From Mallotus nudiflorus (lineage: Eukaryota; Streptophyta; Magnoliopsida; Malpighiales; Euphorbiaceae), in assembly GCA_947683625.1 (NCBI GenBank), contig CANTUR010001085.1, forward strand, positions 248,001-312,000: a stretch of DNA of 64,000 bases, read 5' to 3'. Below, one piece after another: positions 41,001 through 55,502 of this stretch. Below the pieces are notes generated by a model, which was not told where the DNA came from, did not search any database, and saw only the letters and a list, made by a program, of their open reading frames with translations. Position 1 is the first letter of the stretch. Each line of letters starts with the position of its first letter. The position numbers were made by a program, and so were the translations under genes.

Positions 41001-44000
41001 AGTTCACATAATTGAAAGTACAATCTGCGCACGTTTGAACGCAAAACGTGAACTCGTGCATATTTGTGCACAAATGATTTTAAACATGTTTATCCAATGT
41101 TCAAATGCATATTCACAATACTTGGCCCATGCTATTGCATTCTGAACACTTTAATATAGTTGTGAAAAATTGAAAGCACAATTTGTGCACGTTTGTAAAT
41201 GTTTGAACGAAAAATGCGAACTCGCGCAAATTTGTGCACAAACGGTTTTAAACATGTTATCCAGTGTTCCAATTTCACGCATTCACAATACTTGGTATGT
41301 ACTATATCATTCTAATCTCATTAACATAGTTGACATGATTGAAAGGCACAATTCGTGCACTTTTGCGCACGTTTGAACACAAAACGTGAACTCGTGTGAA
41401 TTTGTGCACAAATGATTTGGAACATGTTATCCATCGTTTCAATTTGATATTTACAACTCTTATTACATACTATAGCCATCTGAACTCATTAAGATAGTTG
41501 AGATAAATGATAGCACAATTGGTGCACGTTTGCGCATGTTTGAACGCAAAACGTGAACTCGTGCATATTAGTGCACAAATGACTTCGAACATGTTATCCA
41601 ACGTTCCAATTGCATATTAAAAATAAGAATTACATATTATAGCATTCTAAATAATTCAATATGGTTGACAAATTTGAAAGCGCAATGGTGCACGTTTGTA
41701 CGTGTTTGAACGAAAAACGTCAACTCGTGCACAAATGGTTTTAGACATGTTATCCAATTTCCCAATTGCACATTTACAGTAATTTTTACATATTATATAG
41801 CATTCTAATCTCATTAATATAGTTGACATAATTGCAACCACAATTTGTGCACGTTTGCGCATGTTTGAACGCAAAACGTGAACTCGTGCATATTTGTGAG
41901 CAAATCATTTTAAACATGTTATCCAATGTTCCAAATTCATATTTACAATACTCAACACATGTTATTACCTTCTAAACTCTTTAATACAGTTGACAAATTC
42001 GTTTGCGCAGTTTGTGCACGCTTGTACATGTTTGAACGAAAAAACATGAGCTCGTGCAAATTTGTGCACGAATGGTTTTAAACTTGTTATCCAATTTTCC
42101 AATTGCACATTTACAGTGCTTTGCGTGCATTGTAGCAATCTAATCTCATTAATATAGTTGACATGATTGAAAGCACAATTTGTGCACATTTGCGCATGTT
42201 CGAACGCAAAACGTGAACTCGTGTAAATTTGTGCACAGATGATTTGGAACATGTTATCCAATGTTTCAATTGCATGTTTACAGCTCCTATGGCATATTAT
42301 GGCCTGCTGAACTCATCAATATATTTGAGATGATTGACAGAACAATTGGTGCACTTTTGCGCACGTTTGAATGTGTGCACGTTTAGAACATGTTTGAACG
42401 AAAGGCACGAACTCGTGCGAATTTGTGCACAAACGGTTTTAAACATGCTATCCAATGTTCCAATTTCACATTTACAATACTTAGTACGTATTGTAGCATT
42501 CTGATCTCATTAATATTGTTGACATAATTGAAAGCACAATTTGCGCATGTTCGAACGCAAAACGTGAGCTCGTGTAAATTTGTGCACAAATGATTTGGAA
42601 CATGTTATCCAATGCTTCAATTGCATGTTTACGACTCTTATGGCATATTATACAGCCTTCTAAACTCATTAATATATTTGAGACAATTGACATAACAATT
42701 GGCGCACGTTCGCGCATGTTTGAATGCGTGCACGTTTGTGCATGTTTGAACGCAAAACATCAACTCGTGCAAATTTGTGCACAAATGGTTTTAAATTTGT
42801 TAACCAACTTCCCAATTGCAGTAATTCGTATGCACTGTAGCATTCTAATCTCATTAATATAGTTCACATAATTGAAAGTACAATCTGCGCACGTTTGAAC
42901 GCAAAACGTGAACTCGTGCATATTTGTGCACAAATGATTTTAAACATGTTTATCCAATGTTCAAATGCATATTCACAATACTTGGCCCATGCTATTGCAT
43001 TCTGAACACTTTAATATAGTTGTGAAAAATTGAAAGCACAATTTGTGCACGTTTGTAAATGTTTGAACGAAAAATGCGAACTCGCGCAAATTTGTGCACA
43101 AACGGTTTTAAACATGTTATCCAGTGTTCCAATTTCACGCATTCACAATACTTGGTATGTACTATATCATTCTAATCTCATTAACATAGTTGACATGATT
43201 GAAAGGCACAATTCGTGCACTTTTGCGCACGTTTGAACACAAAACGTGAACTCGTGTGAATTTGTGCACAAATGATTTGGAACATGTTATCCATCGTTTC
43301 AATTTGATATTTACAACTCTTATTACATACTATAGCCATCTGAACTCATTAAGATAGTTGAGATAAATGATAGCACAATTGGTGCACGTTTGCGCATGTT
43401 TGAACGCAAAACGTGAACTCGTGCATATTAGTGCACAAATGACTTCGAACATGTTATCCAACGTTCCAATTGCATATTAAAAATAAGAATTACATATTAT
43501 AGCATTCTAAATAATTCAATATGGTTGACAAATTTGAAAGCGCAATGGTGCACGTTTGTACGTGTTTGAACGAAAAACGTCAACTCGTGCACAAATGGTT
43601 TTAGACATGTTATCCAATTTCCCAATTGCACATTTACAGTAATTTTTACATATTATATAGCATTCTAATCTCATTAATATAGTTGACATAATTGCAACCA
43701 CAATTTGTGCACGTTTGCGCATGTTTGAACGCAAAACGTGAACTCGTGCATATTTGTGAGCAAATCATTTTAAACATGTTATCCAATGTTCCAAATTCAT
43801 ATTTACAATACTCAACACATGTTATTACCTTCTAAACTCTTTAATACAGTTGACAAATTCGTTTGCGCAGTTTGTGCACGCTTGTACATGTTTGAACGAA
43901 AAAACATGAGCTCGTGCAAATTTGTGCACGAATGGTTTTAAACTTGTTATCCAATTTTCCAATTGCACATTTACAGTGCTTTGCGTGCATTGTAGCAATC

Positions 44001-47000
44001 TAATCTCATTAATATAGTTGACATGATTGAAAGCACAATTTGTGCACATTTGCGCATGTTCGAACGCAAAACGTGAACTCGTGTAAATTTGTGCACAGAT
44101 GATTTGGAACATGTTATCCAATGTTTCAATTGCATGTTTACAGCTCCTATGGCATATTATGGCCTGCTGAACTCATCAATATATTTGAGATGATTGACAG
44201 AACAATTGGTGCACTTTTGCGCACGTTTGAATGTGTGCACGTTTAGAACATGTTTGAACGAAAGGCACGAACTCGTGCGAATTTGTGCACAAACGGTTTT
44301 AAACATGCTATCCAATGTTCCAATTTCACATTTACAATACTTAGTACGTATTGTAGCATTCTGATCTCATTAATATTGTTGACATAATTGAAAGCACAAT
44401 TTGCGCATGTTCGAACGCAAAACGTGAGCTCGTGTAAATTTGTGCACAAATGATTTGGAACATGTTATCCAATGCTTCAATTGCATGTTTACGACTCTTA
44501 TGGCATATTATACAGCCTTCTAAACTCATTAATATATTTGAGACAATTGACATAACAATTGGCGCACGTTCGCGCATGTTTGAATGCGTGCACGTTTGTG
44601 CATGTTTGAACGCAAAACATCAACTCGTGCAAATTTGTGCACAAATGGTTTTAAATTTGTTAACCAACTTCCCAATTGCAGTAATTCGTATGCACTGTAG
44701 CATTCTAATCTCATTAATATAGTTCACATAATTGAAAGTACAATCTGCGCACGTTTGAACGCAAAACGTGAACTCGTGCATATTTGTGCACAAATGATTT
44801 TAAACATGTTTATCCAATGTTCAAATGCATATTCACAATACTTGGCCCATGCTATTGCATTCTGAACACTTTAATATAGTTGTGAAAAATTGAAAGCACA
44901 ATTTGTGCACGTTTGTAAATGTTTGAACGAAAAATGCGAACTCGCGCAAATTTGTGCACAAACGGTTTTAAACATGTTATCCAGTGTTCCAATTTCACGC
45001 ATTCACAATACTTGGTATGTACTATATCATTCTAATCTCATTAACATAGTTGACATGATTGAAAGGCACAATTCGTGCACTTTTGCGCACGTTTGAACAC
45101 AAAACGTGAACTCGTGTGAATTTGTGCACAAATGATTGGAACATGTTATCCATCGTTTCAATTTGATATTTACAACTCTTATTACATACTATAGCCATCT
45201 GAACTCATTAATATAGTTGAGATAAATGATAGCACAATTGGTGCACGTTTGCGCATGTTTGAACGCAAAACGTGAACTCGTGCATATTAGTGCACAAATG
45301 ACTTCGAACATGTTATCCAACGTTCCAATTGCATATTAAAAATAAGAATTACATATTATAGCATTCTAAATAATTCAATATGGTTGACAAATTTGAAAGC
45401 GCAATGGTGCACGTTTGTACGTGTTTGAACGAAAAACGTCAACTCGTGCACAAATGGTTTTAGACATGTTATCCAATTTCCCAATTGCACATTTACAGTA
45501 ATTTTTACATATTATATAGCATTCTAATCTCATTAATATAGTTGACATAATTGCAACCACAATTTGTGCACGTTTGCGCATGTTTGAACGCAAAACGTGA
45601 ACTCGTGCATATTTGTGAGCAAATCATTTTAAACATGTTATCCAATGTTCCAAATTCATATTTACAATACTCAACACATGTTATTACCTTCTAAACTCTT
45701 TAATACAGTTGACAAATTCGTTTGCGCAGTTTGTGCACGCTTGTACATGTTTGAACGAAAAAACATGAGCTCGTGCAAATTTGTGCACGAATGGTTTTAA
45801 ACTTGTTATCCAATTTTCCAATTGCACATTTACAGTGCTTTGCGTGCATTGTAGCAATCTAATCTCATTAATATAGTTGACATGATTGAAAGCACAATTT
45901 GTGCACATTTGCGCATGTTCGAACGCAAAACGTGAACTCGTGTAAATTTGTGCACAGATGATTTGGAACATGTTATCCAATGTTTCAATTGCATGTTTAC
46001 AGCTCCTATGGCATATTATGGCCTGCTGAACTCATCAATATATTTGAGATGATTGACAGAACAATTGGTGCACTTTTGCGCACGTTTGAATGTGTGCACG
46101 TTTAGAACATGTTTGAACGAAAGGCACGAACTCGTGCGAATTTGTGCACAAACGGTTTTAAACATGCTATCCAATGTTCCAATTTCACATTTACAATACT
46201 TAGTACGTATTGTAGCATTCTGATCTCATTAATATTGTTGACATAATTGAAAGCACAATTTGCGCATGTTCGAACGCAAAACGTGAGCTCGTGTAAATTT
46301 GTGCACAAATGATTTGGAACATGTTATCCAATGCTTCAATTGCATGTTTACGACTCTTATGGCATATTATACAGCCTTCTAAACTCATTAATATATTTGA
46401 GACAATTGACATAACAATTGGCGCACGTTCGCGCATGTTTGAATGCGTGCACGTTTGTGCATGTTTGAACGCAAAACATCAACTCGTGCAAATTTGTGCA
46501 CAAATGGTTTTAAATTTGTTAACCAACTTCCCAATTGCAGTAATTCGTATGCACTGTAGCATTCTAATCTCATTAATATAGTTCACATAATTGAAAGTAC
46601 AATCTGCGCACGTTTGAACGCAAAACGTGAACTCGTGCATATTTGTGCACAAATGATTTTAAACATGTTTATCCAATGTTCAAATGCATATTCACAATAC
46701 TTGGCCCATGCTATTGCATTCTGAACACTTTAATATAGTTGTGAAAAATTGAAAGCACAATTTGTGCACGTTTGTAAATGTTTGAACGAAAAATGCGAAC
46801 TCGCGCAAATTTGTGCACAAACGGTTTTAAACATGTTATCCAGTGTTCCAATTTCACGCATTCACAATACTTGGTATGTACTATATCATTCTAATCTCAT
46901 TAACATAGTTGACATGATTGAAAGGCACAATTCGTGCACTTTTGCGCACGTTTGAACACAAAACGTGAACTCGTGTGAATTTGTGCACAAATGATTTGGA

Positions 47001-48381
47001 ACATGTTATCCATCGTTTCAATTTGATATTTACAACTCTTATTACATACTATAGCCATCTGAACTCATTAATATAGTTGAGATAAATGATAGCACAATTG
47101 GTGCACGTTTGCGCATGTTTGAACGCAAAACGTGAACTCGTGCATATTAGTGCACAAATGACTTCGAACATGTTATCCAACGTTCCAATTGCATATTAAA
47201 AATAAGAATTACATATTATAGCATTCTAAATAATTCAATATGGTTGACAAATTTGAAAGCGCAATGGTGCACGTTTGTACGTGTTTGAACGAAAAACGTC
47301 AACTCGTGCACAAATGGTTTTAGACATGTTATCCAATTTCCCAATTGCACATTTACAGTAATTTTTACATATTATATAGCATTCTAATCTCATTAATATA
47401 GTTGACATAATTGCAACCACAATTTGTGCACGTTTGCGCATGTTTGAACGCAAAACGTGAACTCGTGCATATTTGTGAGCAAATCATTTTAAACATGTTA
47501 TCCAATGTTCCAAATTCATATTTACAATACTCAACACATGTTATTACCTTCTAAACTCTTTAATACAGTTGACAAATTCGTTTGCGCAGTTTGTGCACGC
47601 TTGTACATGTTTGAACGAAAAAACATGAGCTCGTGCAAATTTGTGCACGAATGGTTTTAAACTTGTTATCCAATTTTCCAATTGCACATTTACAGTGCTT
47701 TGCGTGCATTGTAGCAATCTAATCTCATTAATATAGTTGACATGATTGAAAGCACAATTTGTGCACATTTGCGCATGTTCGAACGCAAAACGTGAACTCG
47801 TGTAAATTTGTGCACAGATGATTTGGAACATGTTATCCAATGTTTCAATTGCATGTTTACAGCTCCTATGGCATATTATGGCCTGCTGAACTCATCAATA
47901 TATTTGAGATGATTGACAGAACAATTGGTGCACCTTTGCGCACGTTTGAATGTGTGCACGTTTAGAACATGTTTGAACGAAAGGCACGAACTCGTGCGAA
48001 TTTGTGCACAAACGGTTTTAAACATGCTATCCAATGTTCCAATTTCACATTTACAATACTTAGTACGTATTGTAGCATTCTGATCTCATTAATATTGTTG
48101 ACATAATTGAAAGCACAATTTGCGCATGTTCGAACGCAAAACGTGAGCTCGTGTAAATTTGTGCACAAATGATTTGGAACATGTTATCCAATGCTTCAAT
48201 TGCATGTTTACGACTCTTATGGCATATTATACAGCCTTCTAAACTCATTAATATATTTGAGACAATTGACATAACAATTGGCGCACGTTCGCGCATGTTT
48301 GAATGCGTGCACGTTTGTGCATGTTTGAACGCAAAACATCAACTCGTGCAAATTTGTGCACAAATGGTTTTAAATTTGTTA
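26062..48381. repeat. Homogenised block of 12 satellite units (15-26)
   Basis: All twelve consecutive units carry CTTTAATACAGTTG in monomer 7, where other units except unit 5 carry TAATATAG. Within the block, units 16 and 17 also share GCATGCATTG (near 29104 and 30964) and CATTAAGATAG, and units 23 and 24 share CATTAAGATAG. This points to stepwise duplication of whole units. Spacing is 1,860 bp throughout except one added G near 40844 and one lost T near 45135. Confidence 0.85.
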
Positions 48382-51300
48382 ACCAACTTCCCAATTGCAG
48401 TAATTCGTATGCACTGTAGCATTCTAATCTCATTAATATAGTTCACATAATTGAAAGTACAATCTGCGCACGTTTGAACGCAAAACGTGAACTCGTGCAT
48501 ATTTGTGCACAAATGATTTTAAACATGTTTATCCAATGTTCAAATGCATATTCACAATACTTGGCCCATGCTATTGCATTCTGAACACTTTAATATAGTT
48601 GTGAAAAATTGAAAGCACAATTTGTGCACGTTTGTAAATGTTTGAACGAAAAATGCGAACTCGCGCAAATTTGTGCACAAACGGTTTTTAAACATGTTAT
48701 CCAGTGTTCCAATTTCACGCATTCACAATACTTGGTATGTACTATATCATTCTAATCTCATTAACATAGTTGACATGATTGAAAGGCACAATTCGTGCAC
48801 TTTTGCGCACGTTTGAACACAAAACGTGAACTCGTGTGAATTTGTGCACAAATGATTTGGAACATGTTATCCATCATTTCAATTTGATATTTACAACTCT
48901 TATTACATACTATAGCCATCTGAACTCATTAATATAGTTGAGATAAATGATAGCACAATTGGTGCACGTTTGCGCATGTTTGAACGCAAAACGTGAACTC
49001 GTGCATATTAGTGCACAAATGACTTCGAACATGTTATCCAACGTTCCAATTGCATATTAAAAATAAGAATTACATATTATAGCATTCTAAATAATTCAAT
49101 ATGGTTGACAAATTTGAAAGCGCAATGGTGCACGTTTGTACGTGTTTGAACGAAAAACGTCAACTCGTGCACAAATGGTTTTAGACATGTTATCCAATTT
49201 CCCAATTGCACATTTACAGTAATTTTTACATATTATATAGCATTCTAATCTCATTAATATAGTTGACATAATTGCAACCACAATTTGTGCACGTTTGCGC
49301 ATGTTTGAACGCAAAACGTGAACTCGTGCATATTTGTGAGCAAATCATTTTAAACATGTTATCCAATGTTCCAAATTCATATTTACAATACTCAACACAT
49401 GTTATTACCTTCTAAACTCTTTAATATAGTTGACAAATTCGTTTGCGCAGTTTGTGCACGCTTGTACATGTTTGAACGAAAAAACATGAGCTCGTGCAAA
49501 TTTGTGCACGAATGGTTTTAAACTTGTTATCCAATTTTCCAATTGCACATTTACAGTGCTTTGCGTGCATTGTAGCAATCTAATCTCATTAATATAGTTG
49601 ACATGATTGAAAGCACAATTTGTGCACATTTGCGCATGTTCGAACGCAAAACGTGAACTCGTGTAAATTTGTGCACAGATGATTTGGAACATGTTATCCA
49701 ATGTTTCAATTGCATGTTTACAGCTCCTATGGCATATTATGGCCTGCTGAACTCATCAATATATTTGAGATGATTGACAGAACAATTGGTGCACCTTTGC
49801 GCACGTTTGAATGTGTGCACGTTTAGAACATGTTTGAACGAAAGGCACGAACTCGTGCGAATTTGTGCACAAACGGTTTTAAACATGCTATCCAATGTTC
49901 CAATTTCACATTTACAATACTTAGTACGTATTGTAGCATTCTGATCTCATTAATATTGTTGACATAATTGAAAGCACAATTTGCGCATGTTCGAACGCAA
50001 AACGTGAGCTCGTGTAAATTTGTGCACAAATGATTTGGAACATGTTATCCAATGCTTCAATTGCATGTTTACGACTCTTATGGCATATTATACAGCCTTC
50101 TAAACTCATTAATATATTTGAGACAATTGACATAACAATTGGCGCACGTTCGCGCATGTTTGAATGCGTGCACGTTTGTGCATGTTTGAACGCAAAACAT
50201 CAACTCGTGCAAATTTGTGCACAAATGGTTTTAAATTTGTTAACCAACTTCCCAATTGCAGTAATTCGTATGCACTGTAGCATTCTAATCTCATTAATAT
50301 AGTTCACATAATTGAAAGTACAATCTGCGCACGTTTGAACGCAAAACGTGAACTCGTGCATATTTGTGCACAAATGATTTTAAACATGTTTATCCAATGT
50401 TCAAATGCATATTCACAATACTTGGCCCATGCTATTGCATTCTGAACACTTTAATATAGTTGTGAAAAATTGAAAGCACAATTTGTGCACGTTTGTAAAT
50501 GTTTGAACGAAAAATGCGAACTCGCGCAAATTTGTGCACAAACGGTTTTAAACATGTTATCCAGTGTTCCAATTTCACGCATTCACAATACTTGGTATGT
50601 ACTATATCATTCTAATCTCATTAACATAGTTGACATGATTGAAAGGCACAATTCGTGCACTTTTGCGCACGTTTGAACACAAAACGTGAACTCGTGTGAA
50701 TTTGTGCACAAATGATTTGGAACATGTTATCCATCGTTTCAATTTGATATTTACAACTCTTATTACATACTATAGCCATCTGAACTCATTAATATAGTTG
50801 AGATAAATGATAGCACAATTGGTGCACGTTTGCGCATGTTTGAACGCAAAACGTGAACTCGTGCATATTAGTGCACAAATGACTTCGAACATGTTATCCA
50901 ACGTTCCAATTGCATATTAAAAATAAGAATTACATATTATAGCATTCTAAATAATTCAATATGGTTGACAAATTTGAAAGCGCAATGGTGCACGTTTGTA
51001 CGTGTTTGAACGAAAAACGTCAACTCGTGCACAAATGGTTTTAGACATGTTATCCAATTTCCCAATTGCACATTTACAGTAATTTTTACATATTATATAG
51101 CATTCTAATCTCATTAATATAGTTGACATAATTGCAACCACAATTTGTGCACGTTTGCGCATGTTTGAACGCAAAACGTGAACTCGTGCATATTTGTGAG
51201 CAAATCATTTTAAACATGTTATCCAATGTTCCAAATTCATATTTACAATACTCAACACATGTTATTACCTTCTAAACTCTTTAATATAGTTGACAAATTC

Positions 51301-54300
51301 GTTTGCGCAGTTTGTGCACGCTTGTACATGTTTGAACGAAAAAACATGAGCTCGTGCAAATTTGTGCACGAATGGTTTTAAACTTGTTATCCAATTTTCC
51401 AATTGCACATTTACAGTGCTTTGCGTGCATTGTAGCAATCTAATCTCATTAATATAGTTGACATGATTGAAAGCACAATTTGTGCACATTTGCGCATGTT
51501 CGAACGCAAAACGTGAACTCGTGTAAATTTGTGCACAGAGGATTTGGAACATGTTATCCAATGTTTCAATTGCATGTTTACAGCTCCTATGGCATATTAT
51601 GGCCTGCTGAACTCATCAATATATTTGAGATGATTGACAGAACAATTGGTGCACCTTTGCGCACGTTTGAATGTGTGCACGTTTAGAACATGTTTGAACG
51701 AAAGGCACGAACTCGTGCGAATTTGTGCACAAACGGTTTTAAACATGCTATCCAATGTTCCAATTTCACATTTACAATACTTAGTACGTATTGTAGCATT
51801 CTGATCTCATTAATATTGTTGACATAATTGAAAGCACAATTTGCGCATGTTCGAACGCAAAACGTGAGCTCGTGTAAATTTGTGCACAAATGATTTGGAA
51901 CATGTTATCCAATGCTTCAATTGCATGTTTACGACTCTTATGGCATATTATACAGCCTTCTAAACTCATTAATATATTTGAGACAATTGACATAACAATT
52001 GGCGCACGTTCGCGCATGTTTGAATGCGTGCACGTTTGTGCATGTTTGAACGCAAAACATCAACTCGTGCAAATTTGTGCACAAATGGTTTTAAATTTGT
52101 TAACCAACTTCCCAATTGCAGTAATTCGTATGCACTGTAGCATTCTAATCTCATTAATATAGTTCACATAATTGAAAGTACAATCTGCGCACGTTTGAAC
52201 GCAAAACGTGAACTCGTGCATATTTGTGCACAAATGATTTTAAACATGTTTATCCAATGTTCAAATGCATATTCACAATACTTGGCCCATGCTATTGCAT
52301 TCTGAACACTTTAATATAGTTGTGAAAAATTGAAAGCACAATTTGTGCACGTTTGTAAATGTTTGAACGAAAAATGCGAACTCGCGCAAATTTGTGCACA
52401 AACGGTTTTAAACATGTTATCCAGTGTTCCAATTTCACGCATTCACAATACTTGGTATGTACTATATCATTCTAATCTCATTAACATAGTTGACATGATT
52501 GAAAGGCACAATTCGTGCACTTTTGCGCACGTTTGAACACAAAACGTGAACTCGTGTGAATTTGTGCACAAATGATTTGGAACATGTTATCCATCGTTTC
52601 AATTTGATATTTACAACTCTTATTACATACTATAGCCATCTGAACTCATTAATATAGTTGAGATAAATGATAGCACAATTGGTGCACGTTTGCGCATGTT
52701 TGAACGCAAAACGTGAACTCGTGCATATTAGTGCACAAATGACTTCGAACATGTTATCCAACGTTCCAATTGCATATTAAAAATAAGAATTACATATTAT
52801 AGCATTCTAAATAATTCAATATGGTTGACAAATTTGAAAGCGCAATGGTGCACGTTTGTACGTGTTTGAACGAAAAACGTCAACTCGTGCACAAATGGTT
52901 TTAGACATGTTATCCAATTTCCCAATTGCACATTTACAGTAATTTTTACATATTATATAGCATTCTAATCTCATTAATATAGTTGACATAATTGCAACCA
53001 CAATTTGTGCACGTTTGCGCATGTTTGAACGCAAAACGTGAACTCGTGCATATTTGTGAGCAAATCATTTTAAACATGTTATCCAATGTTCCAAATTCAT
53101 ATTTACAATACTCAACACATGTTATTACCTTCTAAACTCTTTAATATAGTTGACAAATTCGTTTGCGCAGTTTGTGCACGCTTGTACATGTTTGAACGAA
53201 AAAACATGAGCTCGTGCAAATTTGTGCACGAATGGTTTTAAACTTGTTATCCAATTTTCCAATTGCACATTTACAGTGCTTTGCGTGCATTGTAGCAATC
53301 TAATCTCATTAATATAGTTGACATGATTGAAAGCACAATTTGTGCACATTTGCGCATGTTCGAACGCAAAACGTGAATTCGTGTAAATTTGTGCACAGAG
53401 GATTTGGAACATGTTATCCAATGTTTCAATTGCATGTTTACAGCTCCTATGGCATATTATGGCCTGCTGAACTCATCAATATATTTGAGATGATTGACAG
53501 AACAATTGGTGCACCTTTGCGCACGTTTGAATGTGTGCACGTTTAGAACATGTTTGAACGAAAGGCACGAACTCGTGCGAATTTGTGCACAAACGGTTTT
53601 AAACATGCTATCCAATGTTCCAATTTCACATTTACAATACTTAGTACGTATTGTAGCATTCTGATCTCATTAATATTGTTGACATAATTGAAAGCACAAT
53701 TTGCGCATGTTCGAACGCAAAACGTGAGCTCGTGTAAATTTGTGCACAAATGATTTGGAACATGTTATCCAATGCTTCAATTGCATGTTTACGACTCTTA
53801 TGGCATATTATACAGCCTTCTAAACTCATTAATATATTTGAGACAATTGACATAACAATTGGCGCACGTTCGCGCATGTTTGAATGCGTGCACGTTTGTG
53901 CATGTTTGAACGCAAAACATCAACTCGTGCAAATTTGTGCACAAATGGTTTTAAATTTGTTAACCAACTTCCCAATTGCAGTAATTCGTATGCACTGTAG
54001 CATTCTAATCTCATTAATATAGTTCACATAATTGAAAGTACAATCTGCGCACGTTTGAACGCAAAACGTGAACTCGTGCATATTTGTGCACAAATGATTT
54101 TAAACATGTTTATCCAATGTTCAAATGCATATTCACAATACTTGGCCCATGCTATTGCATTCTGAACACTTTAATATAGTTGTGAAAAATTGAAAGCACA
54201 ATTTGTGCACGTTTGTAAATGTTTGAACGAAAAATGCGAACTCGCGCAAATTTGTGCACAAACGGTTTTAAACATGTTATCCAGTGTTCCAATTTCACGC

Positions 54301-54864
54301 ATTCACAATACTTGGTATGTACTATATCATTCTAATCTCATTAACATAGTTGACATGATTGAAAGGCACAATTCGTGCACTTTTGCGCACGTTTGAACAC
54401 AAAACGTGAACTCGTGTGAATTTGTGCACAAATGATTTGGAACATGTTATCCATCGTTTCAATTTGATATTTACAACTCTTATTACATACTATAGCCATC
54501 TGAACTCATTAATATAGTTGAGATAAATGATAGCACAATTGGTGCACGTTTGCGCATGTTTGAACGCAAAACGTGAACTCGTGCATATTAGTGCACAAAT
54601 GACTTCGAACATGTTATCCAACGTTCCAATTGCATATTAAAAATAAGAATTACATATTATAGCATTCTAAATAATTCAATATGGTTGACAAATTTGAAAG
54701 CGCAATGGTGCACGTTTGTACGTGTTTGAACGAAAAACGTCAACTCGTGCACAAATGGTTTTAGACATGTTATCCAATTTCCCAATTGCACATTTACAGT
54801 AATTTTTACATATTATATAGCATTCTAATCTCATTAATATAGTTGACATAATTGCAAACCACAA
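48382..54864. repeat. Terminal satellite units (27-30) next to the retrotransposons
   Basis: These units revert to TAATATAG in monomer 7. Units 26 to 29 carry CACCTTTGCGC in monomer 9 (near 47932, 49794, 51654 and 53514) where all others read CACTTTTGCGC. Units 28 and 29 share CACAGAGGATTTGG. Unit 30 breaks off inside monomer 6, with one extra A in GCAAACCACAA just before the LTR start. Confidence 0.85.
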
Positions 54865-55443
54865 TGATGTGATCCTAGCTCCAAAGAGGAAGATTTCAAG
54901 ATTTGTTCATGCTAATAAGGCAATGTTCATTCAAGAAAAGAACAATTAGCATAAATTCGTATTTTGTAGCATACTTCAGTATTTTAGCCATAAATCACTC
55001 TACAAAACTCTGATTGAGATGATTCAAGAAGCTGTTGAAAGCTAAGAAAGAGATATACAACTTTTGTGAAGATATTCAGAGTTAATTCGGCCTTATACCT
55101 GAGCTAAAATTATGAAAGATTATCAGATCGTGAATAAAACTGGGCAGACTGAATATACATCAGTAAATGGGCTGTATCTCACTCAATATAGATCCAAATG
55201 AAGTGATTCAAGATGCTGATGAAAGATAACAACAAGGGCTACAACTTTTGTGTTGTGGGCTTAAGTTAATTCGGCCATCATCGTATTGAAAAGTGTGCTA
55301 CAATGTGCTGCATAAGTAAATCCGAATTTAACTAGGATTATATTTTCTTATTTAAGTAGAATTATATTTTCTTATTTAAGAAGGATTTTGTTTTCTTGTT
55401 TAGTTAGGATAATAATTAGGTTTTATTTAGGGTTTCTTTAAGC

Positions 55444-55453
55444 CTATATAAAG
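55444..55453 (+). promoter_or_regulatory. TATA box of element A LTR
   Basis: CTATATAAAG lies about 50 bp upstream of an AATAAA signal and about 355 bp before the LTR end. This is the usual place for the LTR core promoter. No transcript evidence is available. Confidence 0.6.
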
Positions 55454-55496
55454 CCTTATTTTATGTAACCTAGAGGGTATGCAATCATGGATGATT

Positions 55497-55502
55497 AATA
55501 AA
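55497..55502 (+). terminator. Polyadenylation signal of element A LTR
   Basis: AATAAA follows the TATA box by about 45 bp. In a 5' LTR it would be bypassed; in a 3' LTR it would direct 3'-end formation. Confidence 0.45.

Larger units (their letters stand above)
1..54864. repeat. Higher-order centromere-like satellite array, 1,860-bp unit
   Basis: The same 1,860-bp block recurs head to tail with no spacer. Taking ACCAACTTCCCAATTGCAG as phase zero (one base differs in copy 6), units start at 1, 1861, 3721, 5582, 7442, 9303, 11149, 13025, 14893, 16754, 18617, 20477, 22340, 24202, 26062, 27922, 29782, 31642, 33502, 35362, 37222, 39082, 40943, 42803, 44663, 46522, 48382, 50243, 52103 and 53963. 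That is 29 complete units and a partial one of about 900 bp. Most neighbours are exactly 1,860 bp apart and differ at only a few positions. Each unit holds 11 monomers. Short open frames occur on both strands and recur at the same offset in every unit. They are by-products of the repeat: they overlap each other, resemble no protein family, and rise and fall with single-base indels. Copy homogeneity and nucleosome-scale monomers fit a centromeric satellite; that role is inferred. Confidence 0.97.

Noticed and set aside
1..54864. CRISPR-like array
   Set aside because: Repeats and would-be spacers both recur in every unit. There are no unique spacers and no cas genes, and the context is a plant retrotransposon.
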